NCBI RefSeq assembly: GCF_900187065.1
Contig: NZ_LT906483.1
Span: 930,001 to 994,000, forward strand
Reading direction: 5' to 3'
Origin: Mycolicibacterium thermoresistibile
GTDB taxonomy: Bacteria > Actinomycetota > Actinomycetes > Mycobacteriales > Mycobacteriaceae
Length of the DNA stretch: 64,000 bases
In this document: piece after piece, positions 9,439-18,310 of the stretch
Position numbering within the stretch: position 1 is the stretch's first letter
Layout of the letters: each line of letters starts with the position of its first letter
Program-made: the position numbers and the translations under genes
Notes under the pieces: generated by a model
Told to the model about the DNA's origin: nothing
The model's input: the letters and a program-made list of their open reading frames with translations, nothing else
Databases searched by the model: none

Positions 9439-10794
9439 TCAGACCTCGAGCTCGTCGGCCTTGGCGTCGTGTTCGCGCTTGATGTCCACCATGAAGTTGG
9501 CGAAATAGCCGGTCAGCTCGGGATCGGACATCATCTGCCACTTCGGCGCGAGCAGCTTCATGTACCGCTCGACGTAGAGGAACTGTTTGCCGATCAGCAC
9601 CAGCTCCCGCGGCAGCTTGACGTCGTACGCCTCGGCCAGCGCCGAGAGCTGCCGGCCGATCTCGGCGTAGCTCATGTCGCCGAGGGTGGACATGGTCAGC
9701 GGGGTCGCGAACTTCTCCAGGTCCTTGGCGGCCTGCGCTTCGGGTTTGGTGGTGCCCACCGCGCCCATCAGCACGACGATCTTGCCGGCGGCCGCGTGGT
9801 CCTTCTTCACCAGCAGCGCGTACACCAGCTCACGCAGCAGCCAGCGGGTGCGCGGATCGATGCGGCCCATGATGCCGAAGTCGAAGAAGACGATCTTGCC
9901 GTCATCGTCGACGTACAGGTTGCCGGCATGCAGGTCGCCGTGGAACAGGCCGTGCCGCAGCCCGCCCTCGAACAGGCTGAACAGCAACGCCTTGACCAGC
10001 TCGGTGCCCTCGAAGCCCTTCTTGCGCAGCGCGGCCACATCGTCGATGCGCACCCCGGAGACCCGTTCCATGGTGAGCACCCGCTCGCTGGTGAGATCCC
10101 AGTACACCTGCGGCACCCGGATGTTCTTGCCGAGCGGGGAGGCGTGCATGTGCGCCACCCAGGTGTCCATCGACTGGGCCTCCAGCCGGAAGTCCAGCTC
10201 CTCGGCGAGGTTGTCGGCGAAGTCGGCGACCACATCCTGGGCGGACAGCCGCCGGCCCAGTTTGGCGAGCTCCACCAACCGGGCGCCGTGCTTGAGGATC
10301 TGCAGGTCGGCGGTGACCCGGCGGCGGATACCCGGCCGCTGGATCTTGACCACCACCTCCTCACCGCTGTGCAGGGTGGCGTAGTGCACCTGGGCGATCG
10401 ACGCCGACGCGAACGGCTTGTCGTCGAAGTGCTTGAACAGCTCGGACGGGTCGGCGCCGAGCTCCTGCCGGACCAGTTTGCGCACGGCCGTCGGGTCGGC
10501 CGGCGGCACCCGGTCCAGCAGGCTGCGGAACTCCCGGCTCAGCGGCTCCCCGAACGCACCCGGGCTGGACGCGATGATCTGGCCGAACTTCACATACGTC
10601 GGCCCCAGGTCGGAGAACGTCTTGGGGAGCTCTTTGATGACCTTCTGCTGTAGGGAGCCACGGCTGGGAAGCCTGGTGACGACTCGGGCGCCCGTGCGGG
10701 CGATCTGCCAACCGGTGGCACCGATCCGGGCCGCCTCAACCGGCAACGACACCCGGTCGAGCTTGGCTACCTCGCGGTGCTTGGTGGTACTCAT
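9439..10794 (-). CDS. ABC1/UbiB-family atypical kinase
   Basis: A 451-residue ADCK/UbiB-like protein, orthologous by position to Rv0647c. It has the KxGQ motif (KFGQIIASSP, ~70), an alanine-rich loop replacing the usual glycine loop (ASASIAQVH), a VVVKIQRPG lysine strand, HGDLHAGN as catalytic loop and DFGIMGR as metal-binding motif. Family members support quinone biosynthesis or lipid homeostasis, probably as ATPases rather than protein kinases. The role here is not known. It is followed by lipG after 7 bp. A small hairpin (gtccc/gggac, 10805-10821) lies just upstream of its start. Confidence 0.9.
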   Translation of the reverse strand: MSTTKHREVAKLDRVSLPVEAARIGATGWQIARTGARVVTRLPSRGSLQQKVIKELPKTFSDLGPTYVKFGQIIASSPGAFGEPLSREFRSLLDRVPPADPTAVRKLVRQELGADPSELFKHFDDKPFASASIAQVHYATLHSGEEVVVKIQRPGIRRRVTADLQILKHGARLVELAKLGRRLSAQDVVADFADNLAEELDFRLEAQSMDTWVAHMHASPLGKNIRVPQVYWDLTSERVLTMERVSGVRIDDVAALRKKGFEGTELVKALLFSLFEGGLRHGLFHGDLHAGNLYVDDDGKIVFFDFGIMGRIDPRTRWLLRELVYALLVKKDHAAAGKIVVLMGAVGTTKPEAQAAKDLEKFATPLTMSTLGDMSYAEIGRQLSALAEAYDVKLPRELVLIGKQFLYVERYMKLLAPKWQMMSDPELTGYFANFMVDIKREHDAKADELEV

Positions 10795-10866
10795 GTTGGC
10801 CAGTGTCCCAAAAAGCGGGACGAGGCAAAAAACCGCACTCGGCAGGACCGGAACTCGGGCCGGATC

Positions 10867-11874
10867 TCAGGCGTGGGCGAACTCGCGCTCGATCTCCTCG
10901 CGACTGCGCACCGGATCGTCGCCGGGCCGGTACCGCGGCAGGGTGTGCGGCGCCAGCACGGGATCGACACCGTCGGCGACGCGCGCCCGGGCCTGCCGGA
11001 ACTCCGGGATCGGGCCCTGCGCCAGATGCAGACCGTTGATCACCGACCACACCATCGCGCGGCGGGCGGTGCGTTCGACGATGTTGGGGTCCTTGTGCTG
11101 GATCAGCTGTTTGGCCCACTTCGGCATGGTGTCGCGGATCGCCCAGTTGATCGCGGCCTGTGGCAGCGGCAAATCCGGGCCGGTGGCCAGGGCGGTGCCG
11201 TGGGTGACCGCCAGCCGCGGCAGATAGGACTCCAGGCATTCGAGCGTCTCGGCCTTGGTGGTCGGCAGATCGGTGCCGCCCAGTGCGTGGCCGACCCGCA
11301 CGAACTCGCCGTAGTAGCGGTCGATGGCCTTCCCCCGCAGCGGGTTCGGGTGATACAGCTCGTGCGCGGTGGCCAGCCCCCACACCACCGTGGCGTAGTT
11401 CCAGCGCAACCACTCCGGATCGTCGGCGTCGTAGCGGGCGCCGTCGGGCCGGGTGCCCTTGATGGTGTGGTGCATGGCCCGCACCGTCTGCGCGAGGCGT
11501 TCGGCGGTCTCGGTCGACCCGTAGGCGGTGCCGATGAAGAACGCGATGGAATGCCCGAGGCGCACCGCGGCGCCCTTCGGGTCGATCTCCGGGCGGGCCA
11601 CCCCGTTCTCGTCGCGTTTGACCAGCCGGGAGTGGTGCATCCCCATCCAGTAGATGGAGGGGTCGAGACGTTCCATGAACGCCGCGCACTGCAGACCGAA
11701 GATCAGGGTCTGCATGTGCGAGTGCACATGCCACACCGCGCTGCCCGGACCGAACCAGCCCGGATCGCCGGCCGGCTCGGCGAACTCCATTCCGCGGAAG
11801 TAGTTCCGCCGGATGTCCCTGTCGAACCGCTGATTGAGAAATTCGCCGATGAACTGATGGGGCAGCAGGATCAC
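10867..11874 (-). CDS. Oxygenase, MpaB/latex-clearing protein family (DUF2236)
   Basis: A 335-residue protein of the MpaB-like, haem-binding oxygenase family. It is recognised by the N-terminal FGPGSAVWHVHSH region, then a histidine-rich middle (MGMHHSRLV and MHHTIKG) and DPEWLRWNY. Founding members cleave poly-isoprene or act in mycophenolate biosynthesis; the mycobacterial substrate is unknown. The GTG start at 11874 has GGAAGGA upstream. It is divergent from the TetR gene at 11960 with only 85 bp between, suggesting that the TetR controls it. The lipG/ABC1 operon follows on the same strand 72 bp downstream. Confidence 0.82.
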   Translation of the reverse strand: MILLPHQFIGEFLNQRFDRDIRRNYFRGMEFAEPAGDPGWFGPGSAVWHVHSHMQTLIFGLQCAAFMERLDPSIYWMGMHHSRLVKRDENGVARPEIDPKGAAVRLGHSIAFFIGTAYGSTETAERLAQTVRAMHHTIKGTRPDGARYDADDPEWLRWNYATVVWGLATAHELYHPNPLRGKAIDRYYGEFVRVGHALGGTDLPTTKAETLECLESYLPRLAVTHGTALATGPDLPLPQAAINWAIRDTMPKWAKQLIQHKDPNIVERTARRAMVWSVINGLHLAQGPIPEFRQARARVADGVDPVLAPHTLPRYRPGDDPVRSREEIEREFAHA

Positions 11875-11959
11875 GGCGGGGTCCTTCCGCGAAGTGTGGT
11901 TACAGGTGTGACCAGACTACCCCGTTGGGTACGGGTGTATCCAGACCTAAGCTGAGGTG

Positions 11960-12583
11960 ATGACCAGTCCCACCCGGTGGGCCGGGGTTCCGTTGACCGA
12001 CCGTCGCGCCGAACGGCGCGCCCTGCTGATCGCCGCGGCGTACCGGCTGTTCGGCGAGGGGGGTGAGGCCGCGCTCTCGGTGCGGTCGGTGTGCCGGGAG
12101 AGCGAGCTCAACAGCCGCTACTTCTACGAGAGCTTCGCCGACGTCGACGAGCTGCTCGGCGCGGTCTACGACGAGGTCAGCGCGCAACTGGCGGCCGAGG
12201 TGGAGACCGCCATGGCCGCAGCTGTCGAGGGGGCCGGCGAGGGGGCGGGGGACTCACTGCGGGCCCGCACCCGCGCCGGGATCGTCGCCGTGCTGGGGTT
12301 CAGCTCGGCCGATCCGCGGCGGGGCCGGATCCTGTTCACCGATGCCCGGGCCAACCCGGTGCTGGCCGCCCGCCGCGCGGCCACCCAGGACCAGCTGCGG
12401 GAGGCGGTGCTCACCGAGGGCTGGCGGCTGCATCCGAAATCCGATCCGGTGGCCGCCCAGGTCGGCGCCGCGATGTACACCGGCGCGATGGCCGAACTGG
12501 CCCAGCAGTGGCTGGCCGGCAACCTGGGCGACGATCTGGACCGGGTGGTCGACTACGCGCTGCGGCTGGTGCTGGGCCGCTGA
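11960..12583 (+). CDS. TetR-family transcriptional regulator
   Basis: A 207-residue regulator with an N-terminal helix-turn-helix (residues ~18-60; ALSVRSVCRESELNSRYFYESF is the recognition region, with the TetR-typical YFY) and a divergent ligand-binding C-terminus. A TAAGCT -10-like box ends 6 nt before ATG 11960, so the mRNA is probably leaderless; a GTG one codon earlier is possible. It is divergent from the MpaB-type oxygenase, its likely target. The 3' end overlaps the DinB gene on the other strand by 31 bp. Confidence 0.85.
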   Translation: MTSPTRWAGVPLTDRRAERRALLIAAAYRLFGEGGEAALSVRSVCRESELNSRYFYESFADVDELLGAVYDEVSAQLAAEVETAMAAAVEGAGEGAGDSLRARTRAGIVAVLGFSSADPRRGRILFTDARANPVLAARRAATQDQLREAVLTEGWRLHPKSDPVAAQVGAAMYTGAMAELAQQWLAGNLGDDLDRVVDYALRLVLGR

Positions 12584-13173
12584 CCCGGTCGCCAGGGTTT
12601 GAGCCATTCCGTCTCCGGCCAGCCTTCCGCGGCCGCCATCAACTCGTACATCGTTGCGCCGTCTATGGATTCGCGGATGATATCGGCGTGCCCGGCATGC
12701 CGGGACAGCTCCTCGATCAGGTGCAGGATCACCCAGCGCACCGACCAGTGGTCGACGTCGCGCGGAAACCACGGGATCTCCCGCGGGATCGGCACCGGGG
12801 TGTCGAGGTCCTTCTCACCCAGAATCCGCAGCGTCTCGGCGTTCTGCGCACGCAACCGGTCGAGCAGACCGGCCAGCGTCTCATCGGGGCCCATCACGTA
12901 CTCGTCGGCGTAGGCGGCCATCACCTCCTCCATCGGCCGCGGATCCGGTGGTGGGAAATCCGGTGCGGCCGCTGCCCGCTCGACCCAGCCCCGCTGCACT
13001 CCGGCGGCATGCTTGACCAGTCCGCCGATGGACAGCGCGCTCACCGACGGGGTGGAACGGGCTTGTTCGTCGGTCAGGCCGTACGCCGCGGCGATGAACG
13101 CATTCTGCTGAAACGCCAGGAAGTGCAGCAGGCTTTCGCGTTCGGTGCCGGCTGGTGGTGGCATTCCGGGCAT
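12553..13173 (-). CDS. DinB/DUF664-family protein (possible mycothiol-dependent enzyme)
   Basis: A 206-residue helical-bundle protein of the DinB superfamily, DUF664 branch. Histidines that could bind a metal are seen in LVKHAAGVQ and in LSRHAGHADIIRE, the usual spacing for this fold. Some relatives are mycothiol S-transferases or maleylpyruvate isomerases, but no substrate can be read from sequence. ATG 13173 has GGAAGGGG upstream, and it starts one base after the stop of the upstream DinB gene (TGACATG), so the two are co-translated. Its last 31 bases overlap the TetR gene tail. Confidence 0.83.
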   Translation of the reverse strand: MPGMPPPAGTERESLLHFLAFQQNAFIAAAYGLTDEQARSTPSVSALSIGGLVKHAAGVQRGWVERAAAAPDFPPPDPRPMEEVMAAYADEYVMGPDETLAGLLDRLRAQNAETLRILGEKDLDTPVPIPREIPWFPRDVDHWSVRWVILHLIEELSRHAGHADIIRESIDGATMYELMAAAEGWPETEWLKPWRPGQRPSTSRSA

Positions 13174-13174
13174 G

Positions 13175-13696
13175 TCAGTTCCCCTTCCGGTGTGCGTAAA
13201 GATCACGGAGACAAGCGATCTCCGCTCCGTGGTGAATGACCTCACGGTTGATGTGCAGAACCAGCGTGATCATGGGCTGCTCCGCCCACGGGCCCTCCGC
13301 CGGACCGACCGGTCGCCACAACGCATCGGCGGACAGACTACGGACACCGGTGACCCAGTCCCGATAGGCGTCGTCGAGCTGGTGCAGCGCGGTGGCCGCG
13401 TCGGTGGCGTAGTCCCAGCTCTGATAGTCGGCTTCGGGTCCGCCGAAATGCGCGTGGTTGCGCACCGCGAGCACCCCGACGATGACGTGCGCCAGCCGCC
13501 ACGCGATCGTGGTGAACGGCGCGGGGTCCGGTGGCGGGTGGTGAAAGTCGACCGAACCGTCCGGATGCACCGTCCAACAGTCCGGCACCGGTTGCCAGAA
13601 GTACTCGGCATCGGTCAGTCCGTCGAGCCGTGGTCGAAGTTGTCGGGTCCAGTGCCAGTCGAGTTGGTCGGCGAGGTGGGCGCTCCAGTCCGTCAT
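13175..13696 (-). CDS. DinB-superfamily protein
   Basis: A 173-residue DinB-fold protein with candidate metal histidines in HLADQLDWHW near the N-terminus, in WRLAHVIVG and in INREVIHHGAEI near the end, the classical three-His pattern. The start is ATG 13696; GTG 13705 would add three residues. It overlaps nothing and is coupled to the second DinB gene. The divergent P-type ATPase begins ~85 bp away. Function is unknown; the pair may be thiol-linked detoxification enzymes. Confidence 0.8.
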   Translation of the reverse strand: MTDWSAHLADQLDWHWTRQLRPRLDGLTDAEYFWQPVPDCWTVHPDGSVDFHHPPPDPAPFTTIAWRLAHVIVGVLAVRNHAHFGGPEADYQSWDYATDAATALHQLDDAYRDWVTGVRSLSADALWRPVGPAEGPWAEQPMITLVLHINREVIHHGAEIACLRDLYAHRKGN

Positions 13697-13781
13697 GGCA
13701 GTCACGATGCCAGGACTACCGGACAGAAACGGTCCTCAGATGTCCGTCGGATTCGGGCGTTTTTCGCATAGCGTTGACGAG

Positions 13782-16649
13782 GTGGCTGCACCCGTCGTCG
13801 CGGCACCGGATCCGACCCCCGATCCGGCCCTGCGAGATGCCGCCGACATCGCCCGCGAACTGGGCGTCGACCCCGCGGTCGGGTTGAGCACGGCCGAGGC
13901 CGCGCGCCGGCTGCGGGTCGACGGGCCCAACGAGCTGCGGGCGAAACCGCCGCTGCCCGGATGGCGCCGATTCCTGGCCCAGTTCCAGGATCCGCTTGTC
14001 TACCTGCTGCTGGTGGCCGTCGCGATCTCGTTGCTGGCGTGGGCGGCCGAGGGCGCCCGGGGTGTGCCGATCGACGCGGTGGTGATCTCCGTCGTCCTCA
14101 TGCTCAACGCCGTCCTCGGGTTCGTCGAGGAGCACCGCGCCGAGAACGCGGTCGCGGCGCTGCAGTCGATGACCGAAACCCGCGCCACGGTGCTGCGCGA
14201 CGGGAGGCTGACCACCGTGCCGTCGCACGAACTCGTCCGCGGCGACATCCTCGTGCTGAACGAGGGCGACGCCGTCGGCGCCGACGCCCGCGTGCTGTCG
14301 GCCACCGCGCTGCGCGTCCAGGAAGCCGCGCTGACCGGGGAGAGCGAAGCCGTCACCAAGAACGCCGCCACCCTGCCGCGACGGGTGCCGTTGGGCGACC
14401 GGAGAAACATGGTCTTCAAGGGCACCGCGGTGGTCCAGGGCGTCGGCCGGGCCGTGGTCACCGGCGTCGGGATGCGCACCGAGGCGGGCGCCATCGCCGA
14501 GCTGCTCGAGGCCACCGAGGAAGAACCCAGCCCGCTGCAGAAGGAGATCACCTGGGTCAGCAAGCTGCTCGGGGTCACCGTCATCGCGATCGCGGTCGCG
14601 GTCATGGTCCTCACCGCGGCCGTCAACGACGTGGACACCGTCGACGAGTTCGTCACCGTGCTGCTGCTCGGGGTGGCCCTGGCGGTCGCCGCGGTCCCCG
14701 AAGGTCTGCCGGCCATCCTCTCGGTGGTGCTGGCCATCGGGGTGCAGCGGATGACCCGGCGCAACGCCGTCGTCAAGAAGCTGCACTCGGTGGAGACGCT
14801 CGGTTCGGCCTCGGTCATCGCCACCGACAAGACCGGCACGCTGACCAAGAACGAGATGACGATCCAGCGGATCCGCACGGCGTCCGGCGAGGTCGAACTC
14901 ACCGGCGTCGGCTACCGCCCGGACGGCACCGCCCTGCTCGACGGGAAAGCGCTGACCGATCCGCGACTCGCCCGCGAGGTGAGCCTGGTCATCGCCGGCG
15001 GATCGATCGCCAACAATGCCCAGCTGCACCGCCGCGACGACACCTGGGAGATCCAGGGCGACCCCACCGAGGCGGCTTTTCTCGTCGCCGCGCACAAGCT
15101 GGCCGACGCCACCGAGCTGGCCCGCGCCTTCCGCCGGCGGGCCGAGATCCCGTTCACCTCCGAACGCAAGATGATGTCGGTGCTCGGCCGGGCCGAGGAC
15201 GAACCGCCCACCCTGGTCACCAAGGGCGCCCCCGATGTGCTGCTGCGGCGCTGCGCCGCACTGCAGCTCGGCGACGACATCGTCCCGCTCGACGATGAGC
15301 GGCGCGCCCGGGCGCTCGCCGACGTCGACGAACTGTCCGCGCAGGGGTTCCGCACGCTGGCCGTCGCCTACCGCCGCATCGGCGAACCGGACCTGCCCGA
15401 CGACCCGGACGGCCCCGGGATCGGCGACGAGGCCTCCGGGATCAGCGACGAGGTGGAAGACGACCTGGTCTACGTCGGCGTGGTCGGCATCATCGACCCG
15501 CCGCGCGACGAGGTCCCGGACGCCGTCGCGATGGCCCGGCGGGCCGGTATCCGGGTGCTGATGATCACCGGCGACCATCCCCGCACCGCGGTGCGCATCG
15601 CCGAGGACCTGGGCCTGATCGACGCGGGAGCCGAACCGGGGGCCGGCCGGGCCGCGATCACCGGCGCCGAACTGGACGACCTGTCGAATCGGGAACTGCT
15701 CGAGGTGACGGCGCGGACATCGGTCTACGCGCGGGTGGCGCCCCAGCACAAACTGCGGATCGTCGACGCGCTGCAACTGCAGGGGCACGTCGTGGCGATG
15801 ACCGGCGACGGCGTGAACGACGCCCCGGCGCTGAAATCCGCCGACATCGGCGTGGCGATGGGCATCACCGGCACCGAGGTCACCAAGGAAGCCGCCACGA
15901 TGATCCTCGGCGACGACAACTTCGCCACCATCGTGGCGGCGGTGCGCCAGGGCCGCATCATCTTCGACAACATCAAGAAGTTCCTGCGGTACCTGCTGTC
16001 GTCGAACATGGGTGAGGTCTTCACCGTCTTCTTCGGCGTGCTGCTGGCCGGATACATCGGCCTCACCGCGGGGGCGGGGGAGACGATCGTGGTGCCCCTG
16101 CTGGCGACCCAGATCCTGTGGATCAACCTGATCACCGACTCCACCCCGGCCCTGGCCATGGGAGTGGACCCCGAGGTCGACGATGTGATGGCGCGCGGAC
16201 CGCGGCGGCCCGGCGACCGCATCATCGACGGCCACATGTGGGCCGGCATCATGTCGATAGGCCTGGTGATGGCCGCGGTCACGCTGCTGACCATGGACAT
16301 CTTCCTGCCCGGCGGGCTGGTGGAGGGTTCGGACTCGCTGGACGTGGCCCGCACCGCGGGGTTCACCACGCTGGTGTTCGCCCAGCTGTTCAACAGCTTC
16401 AACTCCCGCTCGGAAACCTCCAGCGCCTTCCGGCGGCCGTTCAGCAACCCCTGGTTGTGGGCCGCGGTGGCGCTCGGCGCGGCACTGCAGGTGGCCGTCG
16501 TGCATGTGCCGCTGCTGCAGGTGGCCTTCGGCACCGCGCCGCTGGATCTCGCGCACTGGGCGGTGGCGATCGCGATGGCGTCGGTGGTGTTGTGGTTCGA
16601 CGAGATCCGCAAGGTCGTGTTGCGCGCGTTCGGGGTGGACGGCGCGTGA
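13782..16649 (+). CDS. Cation-transporting P-type ATPase (CtpF-like, P2 class)
   Basis: A 955-residue P-type ATPase with the full set of domains: cytoplasmic N-terminal cation_ATPase_N motif (STAEAARRL), TGES in the actuator domain, VPEGLP in membrane helix 4, phosphorylation site DKTGTLT, nucleotide-binding domain, and TGDGVNDAPALK. Helix 6 has NLITDSTPALAMG. The PEGLP and NLxTD signatures point to the Ca2+-type class 2 pumps, so calcium or another divalent cation is likely, though monovalent cations are also carried in this class. I prefer the GTG at 13782 because a TAGCGT box (13769-13774) ends 7 nt before it, suggesting a leaderless start. ATG 13740 would add 14 residues. Confidence 0.9.
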   Translation: MAAPVVAAPDPTPDPALRDAADIARELGVDPAVGLSTAEAARRLRVDGPNELRAKPPLPGWRRFLAQFQDPLVYLLLVAVAISLLAWAAEGARGVPIDAVVISVVLMLNAVLGFVEEHRAENAVAALQSMTETRATVLRDGRLTTVPSHELVRGDILVLNEGDAVGADARVLSATALRVQEAALTGESEAVTKNAATLPRRVPLGDRRNMVFKGTAVVQGVGRAVVTGVGMRTEAGAIAELLEATEEEPSPLQKEITWVSKLLGVTVIAIAVAVMVLTAAVNDVDTVDEFVTVLLLGVALAVAAVPEGLPAILSVVLAIGVQRMTRRNAVVKKLHSVETLGSASVIATDKTGTLTKNEMTIQRIRTASGEVELTGVGYRPDGTALLDGKALTDPRLAREVSLVIAGGSIANNAQLHRRDDTWEIQGDPTEAAFLVAAHKLADATELARAFRRRAEIPFTSERKMMSVLGRAEDEPPTLVTKGAPDVLLRRCAALQLGDDIVPLDDERRARALADVDELSAQGFRTLAVAYRRIGEPDLPDDPDGPGIGDEASGISDEVEDDLVYVGVVGIIDPPRDEVPDAVAMARRAGIRVLMITGDHPRTAVRIAEDLGLIDAGAEPGAGRAAITGAELDDLSNRELLEVTARTSVYARVAPQHKLRIVDALQLQGHVVAMTGDGVNDAPALKSADIGVAMGITGTEVTKEAATMILGDDNFATIVAAVRQGRIIFDNIKKFLRYLLSSNMGEVFTVFFGVLLAGYIGLTAGAGETIVVPLLATQILWINLITDSTPALAMGVDPEVDDVMARGPRRPGDRIIDGHMWAGIMSIGLVMAAVTLLTMDIFLPGGLVEGSDSLDVARTAGFTTLVFAQLFNSFNSRSETSSAFRRPFSNPWLWAAVALGAALQVAVVHVPLLQVAFGTAPLDLAHWAVAIAMASVVLWFDEIRKVVLRAFGVDGA

Positions 16650-16662
16650 CCGGGGTGGTAGC

Positions 16663-16677
16663 GGACAACTTCTGTCC
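16663..16677. promoter_or_regulatory. Dyad upstream of the WYL regulator, possible autoregulatory operator
   Basis: ggaca (16663-16667) and tgtcc (16673-16677) form a 5-5-5 inverted repeat 23 bp before the regulator start. YafY/WYL regulators often bind a similar dyad near their own promoter. Assignment rests on position and symmetry only. Confidence 0.4.
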
Positions 16678-16700
16678 TTTGAATGTGGCAGGCTGCGGAT

Positions 16701-17660
16701 GTGTCGGAGACGACGAGCCGGGTGCTGCGGCTGCTCGGGCTGCTGCAGTCCCGGCGGGTGTGGAGCGGGGAGGAACTGGCCGAGCGGCTCGGCGTCACCA
16801 CCCGCAGCGTCCGCCGCGACGTCGAGCGGCTGCGCGACCTCGGGTACCCGGTGCACGCCAGCCGTGGCCACGGCGGCGGATACCAGCTGGGTGCGGGGGC
16901 GGCGCTGCCGCCGCTGCTGCTCGACCCTGAGGAGGCCGTCGCGGTCGCGGTGTGCCTGCGGCTGGCCGCCGGTGGCAGCATCGCCGGGGTGGGGGAGTCG
17001 GCGCTGCGGGCGCTGGGCAAGCTCGACCAGGTGATGCCCGCGCGGCTGCGGTCCCAGGTCTCGGCGGTGCACGAGGCCACCACCACCCTCGGCCCGAACC
17101 AACCCGATCAGCCGGTGGCGCCCGACGTGCTGATGACCCTGGCGCGGGCCTGCCGCGACCACGAACACGTCAACACCGGCTACACCGACCGCGCCGGCAA
17201 CCGCAGCCGGCGCCGGCTCGAGCCGTACCAGCTGGTGACCACCGGCCGGCGCTGGTACCTGCTGGCCTACGACCGGGATCGCGGTGACTGGCGCAGCCTG
17301 CGCCTGGACCGGATGACCGATGTGCGGGCGCTGGGCAGCACCTTCACCCCACGCCCGGCGCCCGACGCGGCCGAGTTCGTGCGGCATTCGATCAGCGCAT
17401 CGCCGTACCGCCACGTCGCGCGGGTCCGGTTCCGCGCGCCCGAACGCGTGGTGTCCCAACACTTTCCGGCGGCCGCGGTGATGATCGAGCCGGATGGGCC
17501 GGACACCTGCATCGTCACCGCGGGTGCCGACGACCCGCAACGCATCGTGCTGCACCTGGCCGCGCCCGGTCTGCCGTTCGAGGTGCTGGAACCCGCCGAG
17601 GTCGCTGAGGCCGCCGCGGCGGTGGCGGACCTGCTGACCCGCGCATCCGGCCGAACGTGA
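16701..17660 (+). CDS. WYL-domain transcriptional regulator (YafY type)
   Basis: A 319-residue regulator: DeoR/HTH_11 winged helix at residues 1-60 (RVWSGEELAERLGVTTRSVRR is the helix-turn-helix), a WYL domain in the middle (GRRWYLLAYDRDRGDWRSLRLDRM), and a C-terminal WCX extension. WYL domains bind nucleic acid or ligands and respond to DNA damage or metabolites in other cases. GTG 16701 gives the usual SETTSRVLRLL start; GTG 16683 would add six residues. It follows the ATPase by 51 bp on the same strand, but a dyad between them suggests its own control. Confidence 0.85.
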   Translation: MSETTSRVLRLLGLLQSRRVWSGEELAERLGVTTRSVRRDVERLRDLGYPVHASRGHGGGYQLGAGAALPPLLLDPEEAVAVAVCLRLAAGGSIAGVGESALRALGKLDQVMPARLRSQVSAVHEATTTLGPNQPDQPVAPDVLMTLARACRDHEHVNTGYTDRAGNRSRRRLEPYQLVTTGRRWYLLAYDRDRGDWRSLRLDRMTDVRALGSTFTPRPAPDAAEFVRHSISASPYRHVARVRFRAPERVVSQHFPAAAVMIEPDGPDTCIVTAGADDPQRIVLHLAAPGLPFEVLEPAEVAEAAAAVADLLTRASGRT

Positions 17661-17708
17661 ACGCGATTGCGAATCCACGCAGAATTCTCGCGAACAACTC
17701 GGCGGGTG

Positions 17709-18260
17709 CTACGCGGTGATGCCGAGCCGGTCGGTGAGCACCAGGAACGCATGCGCGAAATCGTTGCCGGCGGTGTCCTGCCGGACCCGAGGCCAGTCCA
17801 CCTGTTCGCGCACCGCCCGTACCCCGGGCAGCAGCCCCGCGAAATCACAGTGATGCTCGTTGAGCGCCGTCAGCTTCTCGGTCAGCACCTGCGTCGGCGA
17901 CAACACCGGCATCCGCAGCGCCAGCACCTCCCGTTCGGCGGCCGACGCGATCATCGCCGCGGACACCGGCACCCCGTTGAGCCGGTGCAGCACATCGATG
18001 ACGAAATCGTCCTCGACACACGCCTTGAACAGCCAGTCCTCCGGGGTGCGCTCGATACGGAAACCCGCCTTCTGCAGCGTCACCGCGGCCGCCTCGGTGT
18101 CCTCCTCGGCCACCACGAAATCGACGTCGTGCACGGGTTCCGGCCCGCCGAACACCCACAGCGCATAGCTGCCGCCGAGCGCGAAACCCGGGCCGTGCGC
18201 CTTGAACGCCGACGCCGCGCGCTTCAGCGCGTGGCGGAGATCCTCACTGCGGGGTGGCAT
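17709..18260 (-). CDS. Nucleotidyltransferase-fold protein
   Basis: A 183-residue protein with the minimal nucleotidyltransferase motif: GGSYALWVFG followed by HDVDFVV, the G-S ... D-x-D arrangement of the Pol-beta superfamily, and a C-terminal helical half. It resembles AbiEii/MNT-like stand-alone transferases, but no partner toxin or antitoxin gene is adjacent. The start ATG 18260 lies 50 bp from the divergent gene at 18311. Function is unknown. Confidence 0.72.
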   Translation of the reverse strand: MPPRSEDLRHALKRAASAFKAHGPGFALGGSYALWVFGGPEPVHDVDFVVAEEDTEAAAVTLQKAGFRIERTPEDWLFKACVEDDFVIDVLHRLNGVPVSAAMIASAAEREVLALRMPVLSPTQVLTEKLTALNEHHCDFAGLLPGVRAVREQVDWPRVRQDTAGNDFAHAFLVLTDRLGITA

Positions 18261-18310
18261 CGGCGGTCCACATGAGTCGGGTGCGGGCGATCGTGGGTAT
18301 CTGGTACCCC

